Assembly: GCA_010015805.1 (NCBI GenBank)
Contig: ML978124.1
Span: 2,480,001-2,544,000, forward strand
DNA from: Rhizodiscina lignyota
Taxonomy: Eukaryota > Ascomycota > Dothideomycetes > Aulographales > Rhizodiscinaceae
DNA: 64,000 nt
Direction of reading: 5' to 3'
This document shows positions 33,505-45,670 of this stretch, in pieces. The notes beneath the pieces were generated by a model. The model had not been told where the DNA came from, did no database searches, and saw only the letters and a list, made by a program, of their open reading frames with translations. Position 1 is the stretch's first letter. Each line of letters opens with the position of its first letter. A program made the position numbers and the translations under genes.

Positions 33505-35568
33505 ATGGAACGCGAGAGTAATTCGCAGTATCAACCTTCCCATGATCCGCCTCGCACAAGGACTAGACGTGAGTTCAACACCCAGAAACTTGAGACACAT
33601 CTTAGTCTACGCCTACTCCTGCTGCAGATTCTCTCAGATTTCTATACACGGGACATAACTTTTTGACGTGGGAGTCGGCAACAGGACCCGTTACGGACTA
33701 TAACTCGACGTTGCTACAGTGGGTGCGAAACAGAAGACCTGGCTACGCTGGGAGAGTACCACTAGAAGCCGAGCGTCCGAGTCCTAGTTATATTGTTGAT
33801 GTACCTTGTGCTTATTCCTCCATTCGTCATGAGGCTGACATGCTTAGCTTCTTCCTCCAATTGCTCGAGATGGCAACGCAGTTGACAGCATCCCTGCACG
33901 GTTCTTGCACTCTTCTTTGAACAAGATCAAACACCCAGTCAATGTCGTCGTATGGACCCCTGAGGGCCGTCGGCTACTCACAGCCTCGTCGAGTGGCGAG
34001 TTCACGCTATGGAATGGCATGGGGTTCAATTTCGAGACAATCATGCAGGTATGATCTAAGCATACTCCTTGGTGCGGCCATACTCCGGGCTCACTGGTCA
34101 ATAGGCGCATGAGAATGCAATTCGAGCCGCAGTCTACTCTCACAGCAACGACTGGCTTCTGTCTGCAGATCAAGATGGCGTACTGAAGTACTGGCAGCCG
34201 AACTTCAACAATGTCAAAGCGATACAGGCGCACAATGATGCGATACGTGGAATCGCATTTGCTCCAACAGACTCAAAATTCGTCACCGCCGCTGACGACT
34301 CAACTCTTAAGATCTTCGACTTTGCTGGGGGAGCTGAAGAGTTGACGCTCACAGGTCACCAATGGGAGCTCAGGTCTGTCGACTGGCATCCGACAAAGGG
34401 ACTCATTGCATCTGCATCCAAAGACCATTTGGTGAAACTCTGGGATCCAAGGAATGGTCGATGTCTGACGACGTTGAGCGGGCACAAGAATCACGTGCTC
34501 AAAGCAATCTTTGAGCCAACGCAAGGTCAACTACTCGCTTCAGGTGGCAAGGATCATATCATCCGAGTATTTGACTTGCGAATGATGCGAGATGTCTTCT
34601 TGTTGCGCGGCCATGAGAAGGATGTTAACACACTAGCGTGGCACCCAGTACACCGGAATCTACTCTCCTCCGGCGGTGCTGATGGCTCTATTAATCATTA
34701 TCTCCTTGATGAGCAGAATGCGCCAGCGGGCAGCTCTATAACAATATCCCCCTACGACAGTCCTGATCCTCAAAATGCGCCGGCACAAACCCTGTACCCT
34801 GCGCACACTATTCCATTTGCGCACGATTTTGCGATCTGGTCGCTCAACTGGCACCCGCTCGGACATATCTTCGTCTCGGGATCTAACGATCGTGTTACTC
34901 GATTCTGGACGCGACCTAGACCGGGAGACACTCACTGCTTCAATGATAGATATCACATTGGCCAAGCAGCTGCAGAGGCGCAAGGGACATATGATAGACG
35001 AGACATGCGCAGACAACAGCGTGAAGAAGAGGAAATGGAGGCAGAAGACGAAGCAGAGGGACTCGTGGACCAGAAGATGCCCGCCAAACAGCCCGGATTA
35101 CCTGGCTTGCCCGGCATATCGCTACCAAGCGACGGCACCGGTGCTGCTCAACTGCCGGGCATTGGTGCAGCTCCTCCGCTACCTGTACCACCAGCAATGC
35201 CACCCATTCCACCGCCCATAAATCCGGGACAGCTGCCAGACTTTGCGAAGCTTGCCGAAATGTTCGGAGGACAAGTCCCATTCCCACCGCCTGCAGGTGT
35301 ATCTGGACATTTCCCGCCTCCACCAATACCGGGAGCACCGGGACTGGTGGGTGCTCCTCCTCCGCCGCCGCCCAATCCTACAGTGCTGCCGCCAGGATTT
35401 CAATTTCCCCAGGGGTTCCCGATGCCTCTGCCGACAACGAACATTGCACTGCCTGAGGCCAACGGCGATGCGAACGCTAATGTGAGAAGACGAATACCAC
35501 TGCCTAGTCAGCAAGATAGTCTCAAGGAAGAGATGAGACAGGGCCGGTATAAGCGGCCTAGAGGATGA
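33505..35568 (+). CDS. PFS2: Pfs2/WDR33 mRNA 3'-end processing factor
   Basis: Four exons (33505-33568, 33685-33800, 33848-34048, 34105-35568) give 614 residues. The conserved N-terminal lead [19 protein letters not shown] is followed by seven WD40 repeats. Typical Pfs2 wording is visible: [53 protein letters not shown] and [19 protein letters not shown]. The C-terminus is Pro/Gly-rich (collagen-like LPGLPG and PPPPP runs), as in WDR33. Pfs2 is a scaffold subunit of the cleavage and polyadenylation factor that recognises the poly(A) signal with Yth1/CPSF30. It is nuclear. The exon joins restore the family sequence at each intron (116, 47 and 56 nt). Confidence 0.93.
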
Positions 35569-36153
35569 TCCCTGTTTGTGGCGTGCGCTAGTGATGGTCG
35601 ACCGTCGTAGAGAACGAAGAAGCTGCTGTGGGGAAGGAAAAGCGCCGGGCGCTTACTCTAGGCGTTAATACGGTTTCACTAGCGATACCCAGATCCATGA
35701 ATACTCTTGATTGGGCTGTAACTTGTCCATACACGAGCTGCGAACTCTGCATGCGACGCCGCCATTGTGGTTGCTCAATACAGTCTAACATACGAAGAAC
35801 ATTTCAAATCGTCCCAGTAACTTGGTCGTTCAAATAAGCTCGCGCCTAACAGGCGAACGGTGCTAAGCTTTCGAGTATGTTGTACAGGTCCAGGCTACTG
35901 CACGATCTGAAGTTCATCCCCACAGCCAACAGCCTATGCGTCTTCCCACCCGTCGATTGGGCCACTGGACACCATCGAGCATCGTCCTACTTCAGCGGCA
36001 ATTCATCCATTGTCTTCTCTATGCCTCCACCATCTCACTTATTCTGTTCTTGCCCTTCTCTTTCTAAACTTCTAATGAAGCTGTCGAGCACTCTGTCAAA
36101 GCAAACCACTCTACCACGAAGTCGAACGCAGCACAACGATCTCATCTGCAGAA
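35569..36153. other. Intergenic, nothing recognised
   Basis: About 585 nt downstream of PFS2. No conserved frame is seen. Confidence 0.4.
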
Positions 36154-36879
36154 ATGGCTGAACAGGCACGCTCCTCTGCAATTACCATTCCTGCCACTAA
36201 GGAAGCGATGGGAGCAAAGCCCAAAGTCCCCCAACACAATATCTGCGGCTGCCTTCTCGCTTCTTGTGACGAAATTCACAAAGTACAGATCAAGATCAGC
36301 ATGTCGATATCTCCTCCTTCATCTCCTTCCGTGACTGGCTCGTTACGGCCGGCCCCGCCGCCGTCGCCATCGTTCCCGTCGCCATCTTTACCCACAGCTT
36401 CAAGTGCAGCGCCCCTCGAGACGCCAAGTGCAATCGACGTTCCAGAAGTGCCTCACAATTCTCTCACTTCTGACCATGAATCTGACTCCTCGATCTACGA
36501 CGCTCGAGCCGTTCCTATTATTCCCAAGAGGGACGAGACCAGTTTGATCGTTCTCGAGGGGGAGAGGCTCGACTGGATTGTTCTTCTGGGAGGAAATCAT
36601 GCGACTCCTACGAAGCATCGCCAACGCGAAACGATGGTATGCTCGCCACAGGGCTACGATACGGGCAGAGGGGGATACCAGAATGTCGAGTCTCTTAACC
36701 GTCGCGTCCTACCTCCGGAAGGACATGTCGATGCTGCCACGAAGCTTCGTCGTCGCAAGGCGAAGTTGTATGTGCCAGAGTGCGAGAATCGTGACGAGGA
36801 AGGAGAAAGGATCTTGTGGCTTGAATGTCCTGTGTGTGCAGTGAGTGTGCGACGACAACTCGCTGGCAGACGTGAGTGA
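36154..36879 (+). CDS. Hypothetical protein, Pro/Ser-rich
   Basis: A single open frame of 241 codons with a good ATG context (gcagaaATGgct). The N-terminal half is low-complexity (Pro/Ser runs). The C-terminal third is basic then acidic (TKLRRRKAKLYVPE, then EGERILWLECPVC). I recognise no family, signal peptide or membrane segment. The absence of homology-like features and the low-complexity content mean it could be a lineage-specific gene or a chance frame. It lies in an otherwise gene-poor 2.5-kb stretch. Confidence 0.4.
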   Translation: MAEQARSSAITIPATKEAMGAKPKVPQHNICGCLLASCDEIHKVQIKISMSISPPSSPSVTGSLRPAPPPSPSFPSPSLPTASSAAPLETPSAIDVPEVPHNSLTSDHESDSSIYDARAVPIIPKRDETSLIVLEGERLDWIVLLGGNHATPTKHRQRETMVCSPQGYDTGRGGYQNVESLNRRVLPPEGHVDAATKLRRRKAKLYVPECENRDEEGERILWLECPVCAVSVRRQLAGRRE

Positions 36880-38076
36880 CGAGTGACTACAGTGACTACA
36901 GCCCTGAAGGGTGTAAGGCACAAGGCTGGTGATGGCGTAAATGGACATGAGGCATTATGGACACGGGCGTAAAACATGTATTGACGGAGTTGCGAGGTCA
37001 TTGTAGGCATTCTAACTTCGATCGAGCTGGAGTTAGAGCATTGTGTGGAAACCTCCTTCGCTATGGGCTTTTCTGTCTTGTGAATATCGTATTTGGATGT
37101 CGCACAAAACATATAGGGCTCCCAAGGGGAATCAAACAGGTGTGCGGCGACCACAGGCGCTTTGAGCGTTGGGCCTCTTCCCCTCTTGAGCTACGGAATT
37201 GCGCGAAGTGGAGACATAAACTATTGAAAGTGTTTTTAATTCTGCATTCCCTCGAAGTTGTGGAATGTTTGTGAAGACCCCTAGCCAAATCGAACCGCTC
37301 CTCGACTCCCCTGTGGGCGCTCCCGCAAATGCGGCCTATTCTTTAACTCTCTCCTTATCCACGAGCTCCTAGAACGATATTTCGGCTGTGCGGAAGCTAT
37401 GGCGATCGTATCTTCACTACTCGCACCTTGTTTAAACACTCGCCTCGCCTCAACCCCCTTTGTACATATCGTACGGGAGGTGGGCCGCTAATGGGGTTGG
37501 AGCTCAGTCATCATATTTCTGTCGATTTTGGGATCCAGCGACCGAAGTCCTGTACATATGGTACGACTTAATGCTGGGAATCTGATCTTCCCAAGCTTGC
37601 TGAGCTGACGCAAACCGCGCGAGTGGATGCTCTCTATAATTCAACGCAAGCTTGACGGCAAGGCGCAGCTGGTGCATCGATGGCACAGCGCACATACCCG
37701 TCCTCTTCTCCACACACTGCGCGTTCTGGGTCACAGAAAGATGAAGATTGATCGGTTCAGCTCTCCGCCTACATGGGCGACAAAGGACGACAACGAAGCG
37801 AAATACTAAGCCAACCCTCTCCTATTTGGACAAATAGTAAAGGTAGACATGACTTTTAATCGAACATATACTTAAGCGGCAACAGGATCATCCAGCTATA
37901 CGCGTAAAGCTGTGGAGAACAAAGCCTGCGCACGTCGAGCGGAGCTCACAAAGGTGCCTCCCTGTCACATCAAACCGCTGTGTCGCACTGCGTACAATAG
38001 GTTGCTAACTCCCTCTGACAGTTCCGCCTCATACTTTTGGCATCGTACATAAACATACCGAAAGGACACTTCTCTC
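36880..38076. other. Intergenic, no supported gene
   Basis: About 1.2 kb. A minus-strand stretch around 37100-37200 looks superficially tRNA-like but does not fold as one. Nothing else was recognised. Confidence 0.4.
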
Positions 38077-39448
38077 TTACAGCCTCGCACGCGAACTTCC
38101 GCTGCCGCTCTCGCCCTTACCCTCGCCTTCGGAGCCGACCTCAATGCGCATTCCAGCATTCCGCAGCCGCTCAACATACTGCTCTCCAAGGGTTGCAGGC
38201 GTAAGGAATCCACCGCGCAGCTTCTGCGCCCAGTTCTCCTTGGAAGGATCAGGACGAAGCAAGACCATGGCCGCTTCCGACATCAGCAGACCAGTTAGGT
38301 AATACATATCTCCACTATAGGACATGGTGCATTCTGCCGTCTGGCGAGAGTTGGAGTCGGAGGTTGCGAGAGCCTTGACTTTGATAAAATGGGAGGAGTG
38401 TTGGCTGGGGAATGTGTCAGCGATGATGCGCATGAGTACATATCGGAAGGCAGTTGAAGATAGGGAAATATACGCACTCTTTCGGAGGGCCTTCTCCAGG
38501 CTGCTTTACTAGCTTCTTCAGCAGCCACCGCAGTGGTTTGAACAGAAGTGCTACCACCGCGGCTGCGAAGCCAAAATGGAAGACGAAGGCGGAAATTCTG
38601 CTCTTAGTGCGCATCCAGGACGAATAGGTGAACTTGGGGCCGTAAAAAGCTCCGCCGTCGAGTAGACTCCAAGTTCGATAGACAAGTTGCCGATCCTGCA
38701 CTCCGCAAAGTGAATCGGTGAGTAAGCCCAGGCCAGGAAAGCGGAAAGAACCGAATAGTCTGTAAGATAGGGGCTTCAAGGGCTTCGCGGCTTGTGGCCT
38801 AGAGAGAGCGAGCGAAAATGGACTCCTCGATTGTCGGAGCTGAGGGACAGAGTACGAATCCATGATAGTGAGCGCCGAGAGTAATGTCCCACCACTCGTG
38901 TCGCCTCTGAGAGCCTGGATCGAGTGCGTGAGCTGTGCCACTCCTGAAGAGTATTTGCTTCTCATGTGGCTCGCGAGTAAGTACGCTGTAACGTCTGCAG
39001 GCGCAGATTCGATGCCGCAGAGCGGAATGAGGATTGCTCCGCTCGCTTTGGCCGTCTCGTGATATTTCTGCACCGCATGGTAGACCCAAGGTGTTTCTCC
39101 AGTGCAGTCGATGTAGTGCGTGCCCGCCTTTGCGCAGGCTTCAACAACAGGTGTGCCATAGAGATGGTAGGGGCCGATGGTTGTGATTATGACGCGTGCT
39201 TTGCGGGCCAATTTATCTAGGTCCTGGCTTGACAGCTCCGCAATCTCGATTTCTGGAGACTTCCGATCTGCATTGAGAGACTTGAGATCATCGACGACAG
39301 CTGATAGCTTCTTCCAATTGCGTCCTGCAACTGCCCACTTGAGATCGGTGGGCAAATGCTGTGTGATGTACTCTGCGCAAAGTTTTCCCGTGAAGCCCGT
39401 GGCCCCCAGGAGAATGAGGTCATACTCTGGACTCGCGTTCACAGCCAT
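38077..39448 (-). CDS. Saccharopine-dehydrogenase-like oxidoreductase (SCCPDH-like)
   Basis: Exons 39448-38478 and 38404-38077, separated by a 73-nt intron with a GTGCGT donor, give 432 residues. An N-terminal Rossmann fold is clear (LILLGATGFTGKLCAEYI, 10-27), followed by GPYHLYGTPVVEACAKAGTHYIDCTGE. That segment is diagnostic of the SCCPDH-like branch of saccharopine dehydrogenases. A hydrophobic patch (AFVFHFGFAAAVVALLF, about 290-306) precedes the C-terminal domain, as in the lipid-droplet-associated SCCPDH proteins. The family binds NAD(P) but its substrate is not settled; it is not the lysine-pathway enzyme. It may sit on ER or lipid droplets. It is divergent from UFD2. Confidence 0.85.
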
Positions 39449-40095
39449 GACTTGAACAGATAAGCGTGAAGAAGGACAGTGCAGTCGAAGTCGAGGAAAG
39501 CAGTTGACTTAATAGGAGAAGAACTTGGAGAGCGTGAAGATGGACCAAAAAGGACGGGAGCACATGCGGCGGAGGCGAAGGCGAATGTAACGGGAACACC
39601 GAGCCATGGCTCATATTGGGCAGGAGCTCCGTGGTGGACTTACGGCCGTGTTAATAGAGCTTCCTACTTGGTGTTTATCGCTGGGAAGTGTGTGAAACAC
39701 TTGAAGAATCAACTCCTGAGAGACAAAAGCAGCGAATGAGGCGACAGCAGCTCGACTCGGTCGGCATTGCTCGCGTGCGTCAGGCTCGGCGTGAATATTC
39801 GCCTGCAGCTGGCCGTAGAAGCTTCTCGGTACCCGTCTGACTAACGCACGGGTACCCTCGCACCCAAGCCTTGCCGCCAGCCAACCACAGCGCTCGCTGG
39901 CGGCGGTGCCTGTCTGTGACTTCACTGAACCTCATGTTCTGTGGGGAGTGCCACTACACGCCGCAGCAACACCGACGCCGCGGGTGAATGCTTTCTTTGA
40001 ACAGAGGCTCCAACGTACATGACTTTCTTTCTTTAATCTTCCAGCCACCTCTCATCCTGATCCACAACCGCGACAGGCTGAGAATTCTGCGCACC
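39449..40095. promoter_or_regulatory. Divergent promoter, SCCPDH-like and UFD2
   Basis: About 650 nt between divergent genes. No gene is seen. Confidence 0.45.
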
Positions 40096-43000
40096 ATGTC
40101 AGAGCCACTTTCAGACGCGGAAAAGGTACAATCAACACTGCACGAGATAGTAAGATATTGCCTAACATACAGTTTAGATCCGCAACAAGCGCCTTGCGAA
40201 GCTTGCTGCCAACCAGGATTCGACGCCTACACCTTCGCCTCAATCTCCAGCTCCAGATGCTTCATCCGTTGCTGAATCACCGAGCTCCGCGCCTGCTCAG
40301 CCCGTACCACAGCAACTATCCTCCGAACCTGTCAAAACAGACTCCACGCCATCACCGAACCCTTTCGCACAGCTCGGACTGAGGCCTGAATCTGCGCAAC
40401 CGGTGCAACAACAAGCTCCAGCTCCGCAGCGAGCGCAGATCACTATCACCCCTCTGAAGCGCGAAGCCGAACGTTCGAGCTCAAGGCCGAGATCGAGACA
40501 AGGTCGACCAGGAGAGACGTTGGAGGAGTGGGAGGATCGCACACTCGGCGCCATCTTCAGAGTGACTGTGAAGGAAGATCACACAAAGGATAGTCAAGGC
40601 AACAGGCTCTACTACCTGGAAGGATTGAAATCAGACCTGGAGGATGGCAGCGATGGGGCGCCTCCGAGACTTGCAGTGGCCTCGCTGGACTCTGCGATCC
40701 TGGAAGCTGCATCGAATGCGCCAGGTAGAAAGGTTCTCGACTATCTCTTGAGCTGCTGGAAGCGTGTGACGAGACTGGGGCGTACGTTGCGAAGCTCAAG
40801 CACAGATGCTGTAAAGCAGAACATTGTTAAGGAGGCAAAGCGACTATGCATGAGCTATTGCATTTTTGCTGTCACCGATCCGGACATGTTTGGAATCGAA
40901 TCCTCAGATGTCAACCCACTGGCGGAGCACCTACTGGTGGATCCCGAGGCCGACCATGGCGTCTGCTTCGAATTTCTCTCCGAAGCGGTGTCGCGACTAC
41001 CGGAAGACGAAGGTGCACGAGATGCTCTGGTCGAGGCGATGATTCAGTGCAGCCGACAGCTCTCAAAGATCAGCATGGATGGGGACTTTAGGCCGTATAT
41101 GATGGTAAATAAGTTTGAACGCTTTCTGGACAATGCTTATGCCTTCAGGCCCTTCGAAACTTTGTGCAACATCAACCATTGACAGACGCCCTCACGAAGC
41201 ACGAATATTTCTTGCCTCAAGATATAGCACCTCAGGACATCGAAACCAACTCGTTCCTTGGGCCTTTCTTCAGACTCTCGCCTTTGCAGAGTGAAGTGGC
41301 CAAGAGCTATTTCATGGGTACTCAGTCGCAGCCCGAGGGCGTTATTCGAAATGCGCAGAAGTCACTGCGGATGGCATTGTCTACCCACCAAGACGAGCTG
41401 ACTGACATTGTTAATTGCATTGTTAAATCGTCAAAAGAGCCGAGATTGAGACTCCTGGACTGGTTTGCGCTTGCCGTGAACTCGAATCACAAACGAAGGG
41501 CAATACAGGTTGATTGGAAATCTGTCTCTACCGACGGTTTCATGATCAATATTACGGTAGGAAAGCCTTTTCAAACGGTAAATTACAAATGCTAATCCTC
41601 AAAAGACAATTCTAGATCGTCTTTGTGAACCTTTCATGGATGCTACATTCGCAAAGGTCGATCGAATTGAAGTGGACTATCTGCGACGGTCGCCTCGTGT
41701 CAACATCAAGGACGAGACGAAGATCAACGCAGACCAGAAGACTTCAGACGAGTTTTACGCGCACGCCTTGGAAGGCACGAACAACTTTATATCTGAGGTC
41801 TTCTTTCTCACAGTGGCTGCACACCACTACGGCACCGAAGCTGCTAATTCTCAGCTGTCCACAAAGGAGCGACAGGTCAAGAATCTTGAAAAGGAGATTG
41901 TGAAAATGGAAGCGGATCGGCATAAGTTTGTTCAGGTATGTCAACACATCGATAAACTTTATGGACAGATCTTCTGATACAATAGGTTTCTAGAATCCGG
42001 CGCAGTTGCAGATGTTCGACCGAGCCGTCAAGAAATACAAGGACCAGGTTGAACAAAGCCGCTACGAGATACGAGCGACCCAAGGCGTTCTCCTTGACGA
42101 GGTCACGCAAGCTCGGTCTATGCAATTGATGCGATATGTCATTGTGTGGCTCTTGCGGATTGCTTCAGGCAAAAATTTGCCCAAGGAAACTCTAGAACTT
42201 CCGCTTCCTGAGAAACAGCCAGAAGTCTTTCGAAACCTGCCGGAGTATTTCATGGACGACATTGTGGACAACTTCAAATTCATCACGCGCCACATGCCCT
42301 GGATCATCACAAGCACTCAATGCGAGGAGCTTGTCATGATCTGCATCACGTTTCTGCGTAATAGCGAGTACATCAAGAATCCGTACCTCAAGTCTGGCCT
42401 GGTTACCATTCTCTTCCATGGCGTCTGGCCCATTCCAAATAGAGCGAAGGGTGTTCTCGGTGATCTACTGAATGCATCTCCATTCGCATACAAGCATCTG
42501 CTGCATGCGCTGATGAAATTCTACATCGAGGCTGAGAGCACTGGCACACATACGCAGTTCTTTGACAAGTTCAACATTCGTTACGAGATTTTTCAGGTGA
42601 TCCGGTGTATCTGGACAAATACGGTCTATCGGGATAATCTCGCAACGGAAGCGCGTGTCAATACTGAGTTCTTCGTCCGCTTCGTCAACCTCCTGCTGAA
42701 CGACGTGACATTCGTGCTCGACGAGTCATTTAGCGCTTTCAAGACCATCCACGACCTCACTGCTGAACTTGCTGCCGCGCCTGCGGACATGGATCAGACC
42801 GTGAAGCAGGAGAAGGAAGAAGCTCTTGCGGGTGCGAAGTCCAAGGCAAAGGGTTACATGCAGCTCACCAACGAGACCGTCTCCATGCTGAAGCTCTTCA
42901 CTGAAGCGCTTGCTGACTCGTTCACTAAAGCTGAAATCGTCCAGCGTCTCGCAGACATGCTGGATTATAACCTCGACGCCCTTGCCGGTCCGAAGCAGAA

Positions 43001-43583
43001 GGAGCTCAAAGTTGAGAATAAAGAAGAATATGGCTGGCGTCCGCAGGAAATGCTGAGCGACATTATGGACGTCTACCTCAACCTCCGTGAGAAGACGGCC
43101 TTCCATCTCGCTGTGGCGCGTGACGGCCGCTCCTACCGCGACGCAAACTTTACTAACGCGGGAAACATCATGCGTCGTTTCGCACTCAAGTCCCCCGAGG
43201 AGCTCCGCCAGTGGGAAGCGCTCGCGAGAATCATTGCCAAGACTAAAGAGGAGGATGACAAGGCCGAGGAAGATCTAGGCGAGATTCCGGACGAGTTCCT
43301 CGACCCGCTCATGTTCACGCTCATGGAGGACCCTGTCATCTTGCCCAAGAGCAAAGTTACTGTGGATAGAAGCACGATCAGGAGTCATCTGCTGAGTGAT
43401 CCGACCGATCCGTTCAATCGTGTGCCGATGACTATTGAGGATGTGATGGAGGATACTGAGATGAAGGCGAAGATCGATGCTTTCAAGGCGGAGAGGAGCG
43501 CGAAGAAGGAGCAGATTGTTGCGGAGAAGATGGAGGATGTTGTTACTGCGCAGCCTGGTGGCGATCCGATGGATACGTCGTAG
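40096..43583 (+). CDS. UFD2: Ufd2 ubiquitin chain-elongation factor (U-box E4)
   Basis: Five exons (40096-40125, 40178-41104, 41149-41556, 41606-41935, 41994-43583; introns 44-58 nt) give 1094 residues. A short N-terminus with DAEKIRNKRLAKLA leads into a Pro/Gln-rich linker. The long Ufd2 core follows (about 140-980; for example LTKHEYFLPQD and SPFAYKHLLHALMKFY). A C-terminal U-box begins near residue 995 (DEFLDPLMFTLMEDPV, then DPFNRVPM). Ufd2 extends ubiquitin chains on substrates bound to Cdc48/p97 for proteasomal degradation and acts in cytosol and nucleus. The length and order are typical. Each intron was placed where phase and family sequence agree. Confidence 0.95.
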
Positions 43584-43867
43584 AGACGCTGTCTTTGCGT
43601 GGTAAGCTTTTCAGTTGAGCAGCGTGAAAGGCATCTGCACCTGCATGCACGGCGCAAGGGCTTTGGATTTTCTTTTCGGGCGGATTAGATGAAGATTGCA
43701 TGAAATTGACGACGCATGGTGCGGCCAAGCGCTGTGTGAATGCATGCGCGTGCATGCAACTGGCTCTAGCGGATAGAATTTTTTTTTTTTTGAATATAAT
43801 GAACACTATCAGTTGTGCAAAAGCATCGTATTCAGTTCACAGTGAACTCATCATAGGGCGAACTTGA

Positions 43868-45670
43868 TCAGCCGTTCACCATAACAATACCCGCTGAACT
43901 CTCACCTCCATTTGCCGTTGTAGCTAGCCTCGGGGGCTTCCAATCAAACAAATCAAATGCTTCCGTGCTCCACGGTCCCATGTCAGTGTCTTTCTTGGGC
44001 TCTCCCTTTTTCTTCTTCCCGGTGCTGCTCGGTTGCTTCGACAACTTTGACTTCTTCGCAACGGGCGTGTTGCCCACATCGGTTGTGCTGAGTGATTTGT
44101 TCTTTGATAGCGGTGACTTCTTGGACCGTTTTGCGGGAGGTTCTGCATGCTGTGCGGGCGCATCCAAAATTTCGATATCCACGCCAGAGAGCATTTCCGA
44201 TTCAACAGATATTGCATCGTTGGTGGACTTTACACGGCGGAAGTTTCGCGCAGGCGGATGCGGCTTGCCATCAGGGGTTAAGGCAGCAGCCCCTTTCCCT
44301 TTCTTGCTCGTCAAATTGGGCTGCGTTGCGGGCCTCAGCCGGCTTTGACGGATCTCCGCCTCCATATTGGCAAATTCTTCGTCTAGATCAGCGAGAGTAA
44401 GCTTTTTTTTCTTTCTCGGTTTGTTGCTGGGTACGATCTCCGAAACCGTGTCGTGAGCGTCAAGCTCTAATGCCATTCCGCTCTTGCGTATGGGTGCATC
44501 AGCGCAGAGCAGCATCCGCCGTGGAGCTTGCTTGACGATACGAAGAGGTTTCGGTTGGGATTTCCTCTGGGCATCTGGCCTGTGCTGCTCATGAATCTTA
44601 CTCTGGGGCTCTGGATTCTGTGCTTCCTTTGTGATTCTCTGCGGTTCCAAACGTTCTTCCTGGGTCTTGTCCTGGATCTTCTCTCTCCGATTATTCTGTG
44701 TCTTTCGACGCGATTGTACCAAGTCATCGGGATTTTCTCTCTGTGGAATTAGTAGAGGATCGGGAGTTGGACTTTTATGATGTTCCTTGTGCGCCGGCGG
44801 AGAGACTGGAGCCGGTCGTTGTGGAGGATGCATGGGAGCTTTTCGTGAGAGCTTTGGCACCACTTCTTGGACAGCTGGAGGCGTTGGTGGGATCGTGATA
44901 TCTGAATGGAGCTCGTCGCAGTCAGAGGTAATGTCAACGAGGCCTTGAACTGGTGAGGAAACTCCATCGCGAGCTGGTTTTGCACGTCTTGTATCTGCTG
45001 CCTTGGCCCAGAGCGGCAAATGCTTCTTTTGCTTAGGTGTTAGGTTCGTTGTAACTGCATTATGACCCTTAGGGGGAGCATGAGTTTGCAGCTTCTGTCT
45101 CTTCGCAGCATGCTCCTCTGGTACGTTCTCTCTGTCTTCCTGCCTGAGTTCATACGGCGACTTTGTAGGTAGCACTGCCTTTCCATGTAGTCCCTTTCGC
45201 GGCCCTAACAGCGCATTTAATGACTTGTGACGCGGCTGTGCCGTCTGAACGCTTGCCGCGCTCGTTGCAGTCAGCGCCACCCTCGACGCCGTCGCGACGT
45301 CAGTCGGTGTCTTCTCTGGGGTCGCATTCCCCTGATTCTTCCGCTGGAACAATGGACTGATATCCGTCTGGAGTGTCAAAAGCGCCTCTCCGACTTCCAC
45401 GAGCGCTCCTCTGTCCAATGTCAACTCATCACCCTCCGCCACAAAGCCTTCTTGCTTCAAGTGTTTATCACCGATAAGGCCACCCGTGTCATCGTAGACC
45501 ATAATACGCCGATTGAAGGTATGGAAGCGAAGGACGCCATCCTGCCATCGTTTCTGCTTGCGTCGTATGTCGTGCGTGTAAAGGCAGCGGAATTCAAGGA
45601 CAGGCGCGGTATTCTGAGTTGGAGGGACCGTGTAAGCTGTGCTGCTACGTGCGATTGGTGCGCTCATCAT
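43868..45670 (-). CDS. DUF2439 protein (Mte1/Dbl2/ZGRF1-like)
   Basis: An intronless gene of 600 residues. The N-terminal domain (about 21-105; LEFRCLYTHDIRRKQKRWQDG, then RFHTFNRRIMVYDDTGGLIGD) is the DUF2439 module shared by yeast Mte1, fission-yeast Dbl2 and the N-terminus of animal ZGRF1. These proteins bind the Mph1/FANCM DNA helicase and act at D-loops, telomeres and stalled forks. The rest is disordered and Lys/Pro/Ser-rich, with many basic patches (KKKKLT, KRSKK) suited to DNA binding or nuclear import. It lacks a helicase domain, so it matches the short Mte1/Dbl2 form. The stop codon lies 285 nt from the UFD2 stop, in convergent orientation. A T13 run (about 43780) is the only notable sequence between them. 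Confidence 0.82.
   Translation of the reverse strand: MMSAPIARSSTAYTVPPTQNTAPVLEFRCLYTHDIRRKQKRWQDGVLRFHTFNRRIMVYDDTGGLIGDKHLKQEGFVAEGDELTLDRGALVEVGEALLTLQTDISPLFQRKNQGNATPEKTPTDVATASRVALTATSAASVQTAQPRHKSLNALLGPRKGLHGKAVLPTKSPYELRQEDRENVPEEHAAKRQKLQTHAPPKGHNAVTTNLTPKQKKHLPLWAKAADTRRAKPARDGVSSPVQGLVDITSDCDELHSDITIPPTPPAVQEVVPKLSRKAPMHPPQRPAPVSPPAHKEHHKSPTPDPLLIPQRENPDDLVQSRRKTQNNRREKIQDKTQEERLEPQRITKEAQNPEPQSKIHEQHRPDAQRKSQPKPLRIVKQAPRRMLLCADAPIRKSGMALELDAHDTVSEIVPSNKPRKKKKLTLADLDEEFANMEAEIRQSRLRPATQPNLTSKKGKGAAALTPDGKPHPPARNFRRVKSTNDAISVESEMLSGVDIEILDAPAQHAEPPAKRSKKSPLSKNKSLSTTDVGNTPVAKKSKLSKQPSSTGKKKKGEPKKDTDMGPWSTEAFDLFDWKPPRLATTANGGESSAGIVMVNG

Noticed and set aside
37090-37200. Minus-strand tRNA-like stretch (GTAGCTCAAGAGG and a TTTGATTCCCC string)
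   Set aside because: Acceptor and T-stem arms do not pair, so it does not fold as a tRNA; at most a chance or very worn resemblance.
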